The notes under the pieces: generated by a model
Told to the model about the DNA's origin: nothing
Seen by the model: the letters and a program-made list of their open reading frames with translations, nothing else
The model's database searches: none
Made by a program: the position numbers and the translations under genes
NCBI GenBank assembly: GCA_009692105.1
Contig: SHZS01000016.1
Coordinates: 1 to 33,592, forward strand
Reading direction: 5' to 3'
From: Gemmatimonadota bacterium
GTDB taxonomy: Bacteria; Gemmatimonadota; Gemmatimonadetes; Longimicrobiales; Gaopeijiaceae
DNA: 33,592 nucleotides
Part shown: one piece after another, positions 8,029 through 16,307 of the stretch
Position numbering within the stretch: position 1 is the first letter of the stretch
How the letters are laid out: each line of letters starts with the position of its first letter

Positions 8029-9386
8029 TCCCCCGTCCGAGCTGGGCGGACGTGGCCTCGGTGACACGCCTCGCACTTCCCGTGGCCGGGGTGCAGGTAG
8101 GGCTCATGTCGATGGGGATTGTCGACATCCTGATGGTGGGAAGGGTGTCGGCTCGGGACATGGCCGCGGTCGCACTGGGGAATCTCTACTTCTTCGCGGT
8201 GACGGTCTTCGGGATCGGCGTGCTTCTCGCGCTGGACCCGGTGGTATCCCAGGCGGTGGGGGCGGGGGACCGGGAGGCGGCTGCGCGGGGCCTCCAGCGG
8301 GGGCTCCTCATCGCGCTGGCCCTGGGCGTCCTTACCTCCCTCGCCCTTCTTCCCGCGGAAGCGGTGCTCCGGGTAGCTAGCCAGCCTGCGGAGGTCGTCC
8401 CAGTCGCGGCTGGGTACATCCTCGCATCTGTTCCCGGCACCGCACCTTTCTTTGTGTTCGTGGTGTTCCGACAGTCGCTCCAGGCGATGGGACGGGTTGC
8501 GCCCATCCTCGGGGTCGCACTGGCCGCGAACGTGGTGAACCTGGCTCTCAACTGGATGTTCATTTGGGGGCACTTCGGCGCTCCTGCCATGGGCGCGGTG
8601 GGCTCGGCGTGGGCGAGTACCGTCTCCCGTTGGTTCTTGGCGGTGGGGCTGCTAGCGGTCGCGTGGCCGGTTCTCCGGCCCTTCCTGCTGCCCTGGCGGC
8701 CCGGTGTCGGACAGGTGCGCCCGCTCGCCCGAATGGTGGCGCTCGGCGCCCCCGTCGGGTTCCAGATGCAGGTCGAGTACGGCGCTTTCGCGCTCGTCGG
8801 GATCTTCATGGGTTGGCTTGGGGCCGAATCCATGGCTGCCCATCAGATAGCGCTGAACCTCGCCTCCGTGACCTTCATGGTGCCCCTCGGGATTGGTGCC
8901 GCCGCGGCCGTGCGCGTCGGTCAGGAGGTCGGGCGCGACAACCTCGACGGTGCCCGGCGGGCCGCGGCCGCCGCCTTCGTTCTGGGCACGGGGTTCATGT
9001 TGTGCACCACCTCACTCTTCCTCTTTCTTCCGGCGTGGCTCGGGCGCGCGTTCACGAACGATCCGGTCGTGGTGGGGGTTGCCGCCCTCCTCATCCCTGT
9101 CGCGGGGGTCTTCCAGATTTTTGATGGTCTCCAGGCCGTCGCGGGAGGAGTGCTCAGGGGAGCGGGGGACACGCGTGCCCCGATGGTCGCCCATGCGATC
9201 GGCTTCTGGCTCCTCGGGCTCCCCCTGTCCGTCCTCCTTGGGTTCCGCCTAGGCTTCGGGCCCCGGGGGCTCTGGTGGGGACTCGCCGTGGGGCTCGCGG
9301 CGGTTGCGGTCGTTCTCGTGTTCCGAGTTCGAACCCGACTCGGGAGCCGCATCGAGCGGCTCGTCATCGAGGAGGTGGGATCCTGA
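8025..9386 (+). CDS. MATE family multidrug/Na+ antiporter
   Basis: The product (453 residues) is an inner-membrane exporter with about 12 hydrophobic segments arranged as two homologous halves. The first half begins RLALPVAGVQVGLMSMGIVDILMVG and contains LALDPVVSQAVGAGDREAAARGL; the second has APVGFQMQVEYGAFALVGIFMGWLG, AAHQIALNLASVTFMVPLGIG and AAAVRVGQEVGRDNLDGARRA, the paired MATE motifs. NorM/DinF-type relatives export cationic drugs, organic acids or lipid-linked compounds in exchange for Na+ or H+; the substrate here cannot be told. The GTG at 8025 overlaps the upstream stop, and the stop overlaps rfbC as TGATG. Placement between a DUF2203 gene and rfbC gives no clear functional hint. 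Confidence 0.92.
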   Translation: MIPRPSWADVASVTRLALPVAGVQVGLMSMGIVDILMVGRVSARDMAAVALGNLYFFAVTVFGIGVLLALDPVVSQAVGAGDREAAARGLQRGLLIALALGVLTSLALLPAEAVLRVASQPAEVVPVAAGYILASVPGTAPFFVFVVFRQSLQAMGRVAPILGVALAANVVNLALNWMFIWGHFGAPAMGAVGSAWASTVSRWFLAVGLLAVAWPVLRPFLLPWRPGVGQVRPLARMVALGAPVGFQMQVEYGAFALVGIFMGWLGAESMAAHQIALNLASVTFMVPLGIGAAAAVRVGQEVGRDNLDGARRAAAAAFVLGTGFMLCTTSLFLFLPAWLGRAFTNDPVVVGVAALLIPVAGVFQIFDGLQAVAGGVLRGAGDTRAPMVAHAIGFWLLGLPLSVLLGFRLGFGPRGLWWGLAVGLAAVAVVLVFRVRTRLGSRIERLVIEEVGS

Positions 9387-9946
9387 TGGCCAGCTTTCGC
9401 TTCGACCCGACGGAGATTCCGGACGTCGTACGGGTGCGCGTGCCGCGCTTCCGGGATTCTCGGGGATCCTTCGGCGAGCTCTTCCGCTCGACCGAGTTTC
9501 GGAATGCCGGGATCCCGACCGACTTCGTGCAGGACAACCTCGCGGTGTCGGAGCGGGGGGTTCTCCGTGGCCTCCACTTCCAGCTTCCGCCCTCCTCGCA
9601 AGGGAAGCTAGTCGCGCCCGTCGAGGGGAGGATTTTCGACGTGGCGGTCGACCTGAGGAGGCTCTCGCCGACCTTTCGACAATGGGTAGGCGTCGAGCTG
9701 GACGCGCAGGAGCTCGAGCTTCTCTGGGTTCCGCCCGGGTTCGCCCACGGCTACCAGGTGCTGTCGGATCGGGCGCACGTCCTCTACAAGGCGACGGCCG
9801 AGTACGACCCCGAGCGCGAGGATGGAATCCGATGGAACGATCCGGCCCTTGGGATCCGCTGGCCCCTTCCTGATCCCGTCACCTCCGCGAAGGATCAGGC
9901 CCTTCCCACGCTCGCCGAGATCACGCTCCCGGACGGACCGTGGTGA
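9386..9946 (+). CDS. rfbC: dTDP-4-dehydrorhamnose 3,5-epimerase
   Basis: This 186-residue cupin-fold enzyme epimerises dTDP-4-keto-6-deoxyglucose at C3 and C5 on the way to dTDP-L-rhamnose. Diagnostic stretches are FRDSRGSFGELF near the N-terminus, QDNLAVSERGVLRGLHFQLP with the probable catalytic His64, KLVAPVEGRIFDVAVDLRR, and WVPPGFAHGYQVLSDRAHVLYKATAEYDP carrying the active-site Tyr. The end IRWNDPALGIRWPLPDPVTSAKD is typical. The ATG at 9386 shares bases with the MATE stop. The other rhamnose genes (rfbA, rfbB, rfbD) are not in this window, so the pathway must be completed elsewhere if it is active. It is the last gene of the asd run; no clear terminator follows. Confidence 0.93.
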   Translation: MASFRFDPTEIPDVVRVRVPRFRDSRGSFGELFRSTEFRNAGIPTDFVQDNLAVSERGVLRGLHFQLPPSSQGKLVAPVEGRIFDVAVDLRRLSPTFRQWVGVELDAQELELLWVPPGFAHGYQVLSDRAHVLYKATAEYDPEREDGIRWNDPALGIRWPLPDPVTSAKDQALPTLAEITLPDGPW

Positions 9947-9998
9947 TCGGGACGCACTCCGCCCAGAGCCTTCAGCGACCTGCCTGAGTCGAAACGCC

Positions 9999-10943
9999 TT
10001 AGAACTCTCCCACCAAGGCGATCTCCGGGACGAGCTCGTGCCCGGTCTTATCGAGAACCGTCGTCCGGGCCAGATCGATCAGGTAGAGCACCTCGGTCGC
10101 CGTCGCGCCCCCGAGGTTCACGATGATGTTCGCATGCTTGTGGAAGATCTCTGCCGAGCCATGCACCCGTCCCTTGAGCCCGCACTCGTCGATGAGCCGG
10201 CCTGCGCCGATGCCCTCGATCTTCCGGAAGATCGAGCCCACGCACGGGTAGAGCCAAAGGTCCGGGTGCCGTTCGTCCCGCCACGCGAGATTATCGCGGA
10301 TCACGCGCCGGAGTTCTTCCTTCGGCGTGGGCTCGAGCCGGAAGGTGGCGGAGAGGACGACGTCCATTCGGTGCTGGAGGATCGACTTGTCGTATCCGAA
10401 TTGGAAGTAGTCCACGCCGACCGTTCTTCGCTCACCCTCCTTGGTGAACAGCTCAGCTGATTCGAGGACCTCTTCGATGAAGACGGTGCGCTCTCGGTCC
10501 GGGGCCGGCGACAGGAAGTGGAGGTTCTGCCAGAGAGCGCCCCCGACGGTGCTCGGGATCCCGACGAAGTGATGAAGCCCGCCGAGCCCCCTCGAAACGG
10601 TCGCCTGGATGAGGTCGGGGAAGGTCTCGACACCGGCCGCGGCCCGAACTCTCGTCCCGTCCAGGAAGTCGATCTCCTGGAGCTCGCACCGGATGACGAG
10701 GCCGCGGAAGCCCCGGTCTCCTACGAGGATGTTGGCGCCTCGGCCAAGGAGAAAGTGGGGGATCTGGAGCGCCCGTGCGGCCGCGATGGCGCACACCAGC
10801 TGCTCGGGCGTGCGGGGGCGCACGAGGAGGTCCGCGGGCCCTCCGATCCGGAACGTGGTGAGGGGCGCGAGCGGCACGCCCCTCTCCAAGCGAAGGCCCT
10901 CGAGGCGCTCTTCCAGCTCACGGATATCGCCTTGCCAGGTCAT
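9999..10943 (-). CDS. murB: UDP-N-acetylenolpyruvoylglucosamine reductase
   Basis: MurB reduces UDP-GlcNAc-enolpyruvate to UDP-MurNAc with FAD and NADPH, the second committed step of peptidoglycan synthesis in the cytoplasm. In this 314-residue protein the FAD-binding part shows LAPLTTFRIGGPADLLV, LGRGANILVGDRGFRGLVI and LHHFVGIPSTVGGALWQN. The substrate domain contains DYFQFGYDKSIL and the active-site block PCVGSIFRKIEGIGAGRLID, followed by FHKHANIIVNLGGATATEV with the catalytic acidic region near the C-terminus. The position equivalent to the proton-donating Ser/Cys lies in the CVGS segment. The ATG at 10943 was chosen over the longer open frame (to 11048) because upstream codons have no homology and run through a strong hairpin. 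Confidence 0.93.
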   Translation of the reverse strand: MTWQGDIRELEERLEGLRLERGVPLAPLTTFRIGGPADLLVRPRTPEQLVCAIAAARALQIPHFLLGRGANILVGDRGFRGLVIRCELQEIDFLDGTRVRAAAGVETFPDLIQATVSRGLGGLHHFVGIPSTVGGALWQNLHFLSPAPDRERTVFIEEVLESAELFTKEGERRTVGVDYFQFGYDKSILQHRMDVVLSATFRLEPTPKEELRRVIRDNLAWRDERHPDLWLYPCVGSIFRKIEGIGAGRLIDECGLKGRVHGSAEIFHKHANIIVNLGGATATEVLYLIDLARTTVLDKTGHELVPEIALVGEF

Positions 10944-10979
10944 CGTGCTCGAGTCAGGAAGTCGAATCCGAGATGCCAC

Positions 10980-11029
10980 GAGGTTCCCCCCAGGAGGCTG
11001 CCCTGCGCAGCCCTCCTGGGGGGTTCCTC
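10980..11029. other. Strong hairpin in the murB/DCC divergent intergenic region
   Basis: Left arm CCCCCCAGGAGG (10986-10997) and right arm CCTCCTGGGGGG (11012-11023) pair perfectly over 12 bp. Inside, CTGC and GCAG add four pairs around a 5-base loop with a one-base bulge; outside, GAGG and CCTC add four more after a 2-base mismatch. No T-run follows on either strand, so it does not look like a normal terminator. It lies 37 bases from the murB start and 42 bases from the DCC gene start, and either strand would form it in a 5' leader. Confidence 0.85.
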
Positions 11030-11070
11030 CGCATGTGGCGGCCCCCACATTGTAAGGGTAGGTTGGAGCT

Positions 11071-11502
11071 GTGGCACCGTCGCTCCTCCCCGGAAGCTTC
11101 GCGAATGGCCCGCGGGCGGCGGCCTCAGGCTATGTCCTCGTGTATGACGGAGAGTGCGGCTTCTGTCGTCGGTCCGTCGAGTGGGTGAGGGAGCGGGACT
11201 CCGAACGAGCGATCGAGACCGTTCCCTACGAAGACCCGAGCGTACGGGAGCGGTTTCCGGAGCTCCCCCAGGAGCGCCTCGAGGAAGCGATGCACCTCCT
11301 CGCGGCTGACGGGAGCCGTTGGGAGGGGGCCCGAGCGGTGGAGGAGCTCCTTCGCGTCCTTCCCGGGGTGGGGTGGATGGGATGGGCCTTCCGGACGCCC
11401 GGGGCCCGTTGGGTTGCCGCCAGGGCGTATCGCTGGGTCTCCCGGAACCGCTACCGCTTCGGGTGCGGTACCCACTGCGGGTCAGGGACGGAGACCAGTT
11501 AG
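11071..11502 (+). CDS. DCC family thiol-disulfide oxidoreductase (DUF393)
   Basis: The protein is about 143 residues. It carries the family-defining motif VLVYDGECGFCRRSVEWV, with the DxxCxxC centre at Cys29 and Cys32, followed by the second strand AIETVPYEDP and the mid-region EAMHLLAADGSRWEGARAVEELLR. The aromatic C-terminal part (GWMGWAFRTPGARWVAARAYRWVSRNRYRFG) is usual for DUF393. A cytosolic or membrane-associated thiol redox role is expected but not proven for the family. The start is a GTG with GGAG just upstream; the spacing is short. Its stop overlaps the stop of the convergent SCO gene by four bases. With BshA in the window, it may be linked to bacillithiol redox, but that is speculation. 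Confidence 0.87.
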   Translation: MAPSLLPGSFANGPRAAASGYVLVYDGECGFCRRSVEWVRERDSERAIETVPYEDPSVRERFPELPQERLEEAMHLLAADGSRWEGARAVEELLRVLPGVGWMGWAFRTPGARWVAARAYRWVSRNRYRFGCGTHCGSGTETS

Positions 11503-12197
11503 TGCCTGAGAAAAGGCTCGAGTGTCGCGAGTAGCCCGTCTGTGTCCAGGTTGGGGGGGAGGATGCGTGCGACCCGTCCCTTCCGATCTATGAGGAAGGT
11601 CCGGGCGGAGTGATCCACGAGGTACACCCCGGGGTGCGCATCACCCCCGGTGCCTAGGTGCGCTGCGTGCGGGTCCATGGCGGGAGTCTGCGAGGTTGGG
11701 GAGGCGGCGCCGGTCTCCGAGTCTGTGCGGATACTGACGAACACCCCCCAATCCTTCACAACGCGAGCGACCTGCGCATCGCTTCCAACCAGTCCCCGGA
11801 TGGAGGGATCGAAGCTGCCTAACCACCTTCCCAGCGTCGCAGGGGTGTCCCGTGCCGGGTCCACGGTGACGAAGATCCCTTGGAACTGACCCTGGTCTGG
11901 CCTCAGGCGATCAAGAGCCTGGGTCCAGGTGGAGAGTGTGACTGGGCACACGTCCGGGCAGTTCAAGAACCCGAAGAAGACGAGCGCGACCTCTCCGCGG
12001 AGAGCGGAAAGATCGAACGGCGTACCGTCCGTCTGAGGAAGGACGAGAGATGGCGCCACATAGGCAGGGAAGGGAGCGGCCACCATTGCCTGGGGCTCCG
12101 TCCGCCCGGGCCCCAGGACCCCCGACCAGAGGAGGACCGCCACGACGGCGAATCCCGACAGGGTTCCGGTCATGACCTGGAGTGCTCGGTGTAGCAT
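11499..12197 (-). CDS. SCO1/SenC-family copper chaperone
   Basis: The product (232 residues) has an N-terminal membrane anchor (LSGFAVVAVLLWSGVLG, about 13-29) and a periplasmic thioredoxin-like domain. The copper site is visible: FFGFLNCPDVCPVTLSTW with Cys80 and Cys84, and the later His196 in YLVDHSARTFLID. Such proteins deliver copper to the CuA site of cytochrome oxidase or act as thiol reductants. Between the fold core and the ligand His there is an insert (about 158-189) with extra His and Met residues (MDPHAAHLG, GGDAHPG). The ATG at 12197 was chosen because it places the anchor at the N-terminus; an in-frame ATG at 12278 would add 27 residues. Neither has a clear ribosome site. It converges on the DCC gene. 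Confidence 0.88.
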   Translation of the reverse strand: MLHRALQVMTGTLSGFAVVAVLLWSGVLGPGRTEPQAMVAAPFPAYVAPSLVLPQTDGTPFDLSALRGEVALVFFGFLNCPDVCPVTLSTWTQALDRLRPDQGQFQGIFVTVDPARDTPATLGRWLGSFDPSIRGLVGSDAQVARVVKDWGVFVSIRTDSETGAASPTSQTPAMDPHAAHLGTGGDAHPGVYLVDHSARTFLIDRKGRVARILPPNLDTDGLLATLEPFLRH

Positions 12198-12354
12198 GGA
12201 ACGGGACGGGAAAGAGGCGTCGGGGGGCCGAAGAATGCTTGACGTGCAAAGATAACCGATGAGGGGCAGTTGGCGCATGTTACGTCCGGTGATTAGCTTT
12301 CCCGGCCGCTCGACCTGTTGGACTTAGCGCGATCCTGCCCGCTTCAGAGAGGTA

Positions 12355-12657
12355 ATGACCGACCTCGTGCGACGCTCCACTCGGGTTCTCCTCGTGGAGG
12401 AGGAGCCTGACGACCTGGGCAACTTCCGAGAAGCGTTCTCCCGGCTCGACGACAGTTACTACCGGGTGGAATGGGCTGGGGAGCGCGCGCGCCCTGGAGC
12501 GGCTCTCCCTCCCGTGCTGATCCGCACGGGTGCCGAGGGGGAGGAGGCTGAGGTCGAACTCCTCGAGGCCGGTGCGGACGAGTACCTCACGAAGTCCATT
12601 CAGCCAGACCGCGTCATGGCGCGGGTGCGGGCCGTCCTTCGTCGTGCGGCACTGTGA
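12355..12657 (+). CDS. Receiver-domain protein lacking the phosphorylation-site segment
   Basis: The 100-residue product starts like a CheY-type receiver: RVLLVEEEPDD with the acidic pocket (residues 15-20). It ends like one: VLIRTGAEGEEAEVELLEAGADEYLTK with the conserved Thr58 and Lys80, then QPDRVMARVRAVLRR. The middle is missing. Residues YYRVEWAGERARPG are followed directly by ALPPVLIRTG, so about 30 residues are absent, including the strand with the phospho-acceptor Asp and the following LPGxDG loop. The frame is intact and a good ribosome site (AGAGGT) precedes the ATG, so it may still be made. As it stands it cannot be phosphorylated in the usual way. Either an in-frame deletion relic or a pseudo-receiver is possible. 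Confidence 0.7.
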   Translation: MTDLVRRSTRVLLVEEEPDDLGNFREAFSRLDDSYYRVEWAGERARPGAALPPVLIRTGAEGEEAEVELLEAGADEYLTKSIQPDRVMARVRAVLRRAAL

Positions 12658-12771
12658 GATCGACTCGTGACCTGAACGCCGCGATCGAATTGACACCCCG
12701 GCCCCTGCTGCGCGAAGTTGGCCGAGCACCCCGTTTGGTTTCGTTTCATCTCTTCGTCCCCAGCTGACGCC

Positions 12772-14448
12772 ATGCTTTCATCGCTCCGAGCGCGGATCAT
12801 CGTGATCCTGGCCGTGGTCGGGGTCTGTGGGTGGTACCTCTACCGCAACCAGACTCAGATCGGCACGGTGTTGAAGCTGGGGCTGGACCTCCAGGGGGGG
12901 ATGCACCTGGTGCTCGAGGTGGACGACCCCGAGGGGATCATGTCCGCGGCGGAGAAGTCCGACGCCATAGATCGCGCCGAACGGATCGTCCGAAACCGGG
13001 TGGATGAGTTGGGCGTGGAGGAGCCACTGATCCAGAAGGTGGGTCAGGAGAGGCTCATCGTCGAGCTCGCGGGCGTGGGGGACGAGCAGCGGGCGAAGGA
13101 CATCATTGGCGAGACGGCCCTTCTCGAGTGGAAGCTCGTCCGCTCGACCTCCGAGATCCAGGCGTATCTCCCGCGGATGGACCAGATGGTCGTTGCTGCG
13201 CTCGGGGTGGACTCGCTCCGGACCCTGGGGCGTGCCGTCGCCGGAACCACCCCGCCTGTGAACGAAACGGTCTCGGACCTCCTGTTCAATCGGACGCCGG
13301 GCGCGGCGGCGCCTGGAGACTCGGCCGCGGCCACAGCTGCGGGGACCGAAACCGCCGCGACCACGGACTCGTCCGCGGTCGCCTCTTCGGAGGGCGACCT
13401 GAAGCCCCTCTCGTCCCTCCTCTTCCAGGGACCGGACGCGGGCGAGTTTCTGGTGCCCACCGAGAGCTTCGAACTCGCCGCACAGCTCCTTGCGCTCCCG
13501 GGGGTGCAGAGTGTTCTGCCGCGGGCCGTGTCGCTCGAATGGGGATGGGAACCGATCGCTGTCGGGGGTGCCACGTATCGGGAGCTCTATGTCCTCGAAC
13601 GGGAAGCGTTTCTCACCGGGTTCGAGTTGGTGGATGCGCAGGCCCTCCGAGATCAACAGTTTAACCAGGCGGTCGTGACCTTCGAGCTGAACCGGGTGGG
13701 AGGCAGACGCTTCGAGGACATCACTGGACGGCACATCGGCGACCGAATCGCAATCGTGCTCGACGACCAGGTGGTAAGCGCGCCCGTCGTGCGGGCCCGA
13801 ATCGGAGCTCGCGGGCAGATCGAACTCGGCGCTTCCTCGCTCGAGGACGCGCGCGACCTTGCCCTGGTGCTTCGGGCGGGGGCGCTTCCTGCCCCCCTCC
13901 GTATCCTGGAGGAGCGCTCGGTGGGACCCTCCCTTGGAAGCGATTCGATTCAGGATGGAAAGGTGTCCGCAGTCGTGGGGATCCTGGCAGTGGTTCTCAT
14001 CATGGCGCTCTACTACCGGATCGCGGGGCTCCTGGCCGTGGCTGCGCTCGTCGTCTACGTGGAGGTGGTGCTCGGAGGGCTCGCCGCAATGAACGCGACC
14101 CTGACCGTGCCGGGGATCGCAGGGCTGATCCTTTCCATCGGAATGGCGGTAGACGCGAACGTGCTGATCTTCGAGCGAATTCGAGAGGAGATCGCCGAGG
14201 GTCGATCCGTCCGAACGGCGGTGGATGAAGGTTTCCACCATGCTCTCGCAGCGATCGTGGACTGCCACATCACGACTTTGCTCACAGCGCTCATCCTTTT
14301 CGAGGTTGGAACCGGCCCCGTGCGTGGATTCGCGGTCACCCTGTCCATCGGGATCATCGCATCATTCTTCTCGGCCCTTTACGTCACCCGGACCTTCTTC
14401 CTGCTGTACCTGGGGGGGAAGAGGGACCGAGAAACGATCAGTATCTGA
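12772..14448 (+). CDS. secD: Protein translocase subunit SecD
   Basis: SecD with SecF forms the proton-driven complex that pulls exported proteins across the inner membrane after SecYEG. In this 558-residue protein, the first membrane span (IIVILAVVGVCGWYLY) is followed by KLGLDLQGGMHLVLEVD, the classic SecD motif. The periplasmic P1 region ends with TFELNRVGGRRFEDITGRHIG and DRIAIVLDDQVVSAPVVRARI. Five C-terminal spans follow, including GLILSIGMAVDANVLIFERI with the conserved Asp of the proton path. A low-complexity Ala/Thr/Ser stretch (about residues 174-207) is inserted in P1. The ATG at 12772 is preferred to the in-frame TTG at 12718. A TTGACA at 12690-12695 could be part of a promoter. 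yajC is not adjacent. Confidence 0.95.
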   Translation: MLSSLRARIIVILAVVGVCGWYLYRNQTQIGTVLKLGLDLQGGMHLVLEVDDPEGIMSAAEKSDAIDRAERIVRNRVDELGVEEPLIQKVGQERLIVELAGVGDEQRAKDIIGETALLEWKLVRSTSEIQAYLPRMDQMVVAALGVDSLRTLGRAVAGTTPPVNETVSDLLFNRTPGAAAPGDSAAATAAGTETAATTDSSAVASSEGDLKPLSSLLFQGPDAGEFLVPTESFELAAQLLALPGVQSVLPRAVSLEWGWEPIAVGGATYRELYVLEREAFLTGFELVDAQALRDQQFNQAVVTFELNRVGGRRFEDITGRHIGDRIAIVLDDQVVSAPVVRARIGARGQIELGASSLEDARDLALVLRAGALPAPLRILEERSVGPSLGSDSIQDGKVSAVVGILAVVLIMALYYRIAGLLAVAALVVYVEVVLGGLAAMNATLTVPGIAGLILSIGMAVDANVLIFERIREEIAEGRSVRTAVDEGFHHALAAIVDCHITTLLTALILFEVGTGPVRGFAVTLSIGIIASFFSALYVTRTFFLLYLGGKRDRETISI

Positions 14449-14460
14449 GGAGATAAAGCG

Positions 14461-15438
14461 ATGCGACTTTTCGCGAACGCGCACTTCGACTTTCTCCGCT
14501 CGCGGAAGAAGGCCTACGTCCTCTCGGGCACCATGCTTTCGCTCGGGTTGATCGGAATCGTCCTGAACTTCGCCACGCTCGGAAGCTGGGCGAACTATGG
14601 GGTGGATTTCACCGGGGGCACGCTCATCCAGGTGCGGATGGCGGAGGGGGTTACCGACGCCGACCTGCGAGAGGCGCTAGGCGGCGTGAACTCGCCTCCG
14701 ATCACCCGTTTCGGAGCCGAGAATGAGTTCGTGATTCGCACGCCTTTGGCGGAGGGCGTGGACGTCGCAGCTGCGGATCAAGGCGTCCGTACGGAGCTGG
14801 CAGCGAGTCCCACCATCGGAGCGTTCGAGGTGGTACGGACGGAGTTCGTGGGTCCGAAGATCGGGGCGGAGATGAACCAAAGGGCCGCGATGGCGATCCT
14901 GATTTCCTTCCTCCTCATCCTGGTCTACCTCGCGTTCAGGTTCGAGCTGAGGTTTGGGTGGGCCGCGCTGATCGCGACCGCTCATGACCTGTTCATTACC
15001 CTCGGTTTCATCGCCCTCTTTCGCCTCGAGGTCTCGCTCACCACGGTCGCGGCGGTGCTGACGATCATCGGGTATTCCATGAACGACACGATTATCATCT
15101 TCGATCGGATTCGCGAGAATCTGAACAAGAAGGGCGGTCGGCGAGAGGATCCCCTGGTCCTCATCAATAGGGCCATCAACGAGACTCTCCCGAGGACCAT
15201 CCTGACCGTCGCCACGGTACTCGCGACCCTTCTTGCCCTTCTCGCCTTGGGCGGCCCGGTGGTCCGGGACTTCACGATCGTACTCATCCTGGGAGTCGTC
15301 ATCGGGACGTACTCTTCCATCTTTGTGGCCTCCCCCGCCCTGGTCGAGATCCAGCGCCGCTGGGGGACGAAGGAAGAGGCGGAACGGAAGAGGGAGGCCG
15401 GAAGACGGCCTCGAGGCAAGCAGGTAATCCCGGTCTGA
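14461..15438 (+). CDS. secF: Protein translocase subunit SecF
   Basis: The 325-residue product has six membrane spans. The first (AYVLSGTMLSLGLIGIVLN) is followed by the short periplasmic domain starting at GVDFTGGTLIQVRM, the SecF signature. The C-terminal transmembrane block has RTEFVGPKIGAEM, AATAHDLFITLG-like residues, and VLTIIGYSMNDTIIIFDRIREN carrying the conserved Asp. The tail is short and basic (KREAGRRPRGKQ), facing the cytoplasm. It begins 12 bases after secD with a clear GGAGATAA ribosome site, so the two are co-transcribed. Length and domain order are normal. Confidence 0.95.
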   Translation: MRLFANAHFDFLRSRKKAYVLSGTMLSLGLIGIVLNFATLGSWANYGVDFTGGTLIQVRMAEGVTDADLREALGGVNSPPITRFGAENEFVIRTPLAEGVDVAAADQGVRTELAASPTIGAFEVVRTEFVGPKIGAEMNQRAAMAILISFLLILVYLAFRFELRFGWAALIATAHDLFITLGFIALFRLEVSLTTVAAVLTIIGYSMNDTIIIFDRIRENLNKKGGRREDPLVLINRAINETLPRTILTVATVLATLLALLALGGPVVRDFTIVLILGVVIGTYSSIFVASPALVEIQRRWGTKEEAERKREAGRRPRGKQVIPV

Positions 15439-15484
15439 GCTTCCGCTGCGCGGCCACGGATCCCGCGGCCGACTGCGACGCCGG

Positions 15485-16288
15485 ATGCTCCTGGACACCC
15501 ACTGTCACCTGACGGACCCGCAGTATGGGCCGGATCTTGCGCTCGTTCTCGGTCGCGCACGCTCCGCCGGCGTGGGCGGCATCGTATGCGTCGTCTCAGA
15601 CCTGGACGATGCCCGCTCGGCTCAGTCCCTCCCAGGGGCGACAGGGGGCGCGGATCCGAGCCTTCCCCAGATCTGGAGCACGGTTGGCGTGCACCCGCAT
15701 GCGGCGTCCCGCGCACCGGGCGACATGAGGGCTCGGCTGGAAGACCTGCTCGACTCCTCAGGCCGAGTGGTCGCGATCGGCGAGTGTGGCCTCGATTTCC
15801 ACTACGACTTCTCTTCCCCCGCCGAACAGAGGCGAGCTTTTGAGCTCCAGCTCCGCATTGCCACCGATCGGGGGCTCCCTGCGGTGGTGCACTGCCGCGA
15901 GGCTGAAGCCGAGATGGCCGCCATCGTACGTGAAGCCGGGGAGGCCGGAGTCCGTGGCGTCCTGCACTGCTTCACGGGGGACCTTCCACTCCTAGACGCG
16001 GCGCTGGATGCGGACTGGCTCGTGTCGTTCACGGGGCTCGTGACCTTTCGCTCCTTCGCCGGTACGGAGGCTGTACGGATAACTCCCTCGGACCGTTACA
16101 TGCTCGAGACGGACGGCCCCTACATGGCTCCGATTCCCCACAGAGGAAAGCGGAACGAGCCGGCCTTCCTTTCTGAGATTCGGAACCGCGTGGCAGAGCT
16201 GAGGGGGGTGCCGCCAGACCGGGTGGAGCGGGAGAGCACGGAGACCGCCCGGCGCTTCTTCGGGCTTCTGAACGGGGAGGGAGGCTAA
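15485..16288 (+). CDS. tatD: TatD family metal-dependent deoxyribonuclease
   Basis: The product (267 residues) is a TIM-barrel amidohydrolase-like nuclease. The metal ligands are visible in order: DTHCHLTD (4-11), GECGLDFHYDF with the bridging Glu, VVHCREAEAEM, VLHCFTGD and MLETDGPYMAP with the catalytic Asp. TatD enzymes have 3'-5' exonuclease and AP endonuclease activity and act in DNA repair or quality control; despite the name they are not part of the Tat translocon. Spacing from secF is 46 bases and to mutL 19 bases, so it is likely in the same transcript, next to a repair gene. A short Gly-rich stretch (PGATGGADPSLPQ) after the second strand is slightly longer than usual. Confidence 0.93.
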   Translation: MLLDTHCHLTDPQYGPDLALVLGRARSAGVGGIVCVVSDLDDARSAQSLPGATGGADPSLPQIWSTVGVHPHAASRAPGDMRARLEDLLDSSGRVVAIGECGLDFHYDFSSPAEQRRAFELQLRIATDRGLPAVVHCREAEAEMAAIVREAGEAGVRGVLHCFTGDLPLLDAALDADWLVSFTGLVTFRSFAGTEAVRITPSDRYMLETDGPYMAPIPHRGKRNEPAFLSEIRNRVAELRGVPPDRVERESTETARRFFGLLNGEGG

Positions 16289-16307
16289 GCCTCCGCTTCA
16301 AGAGCCG

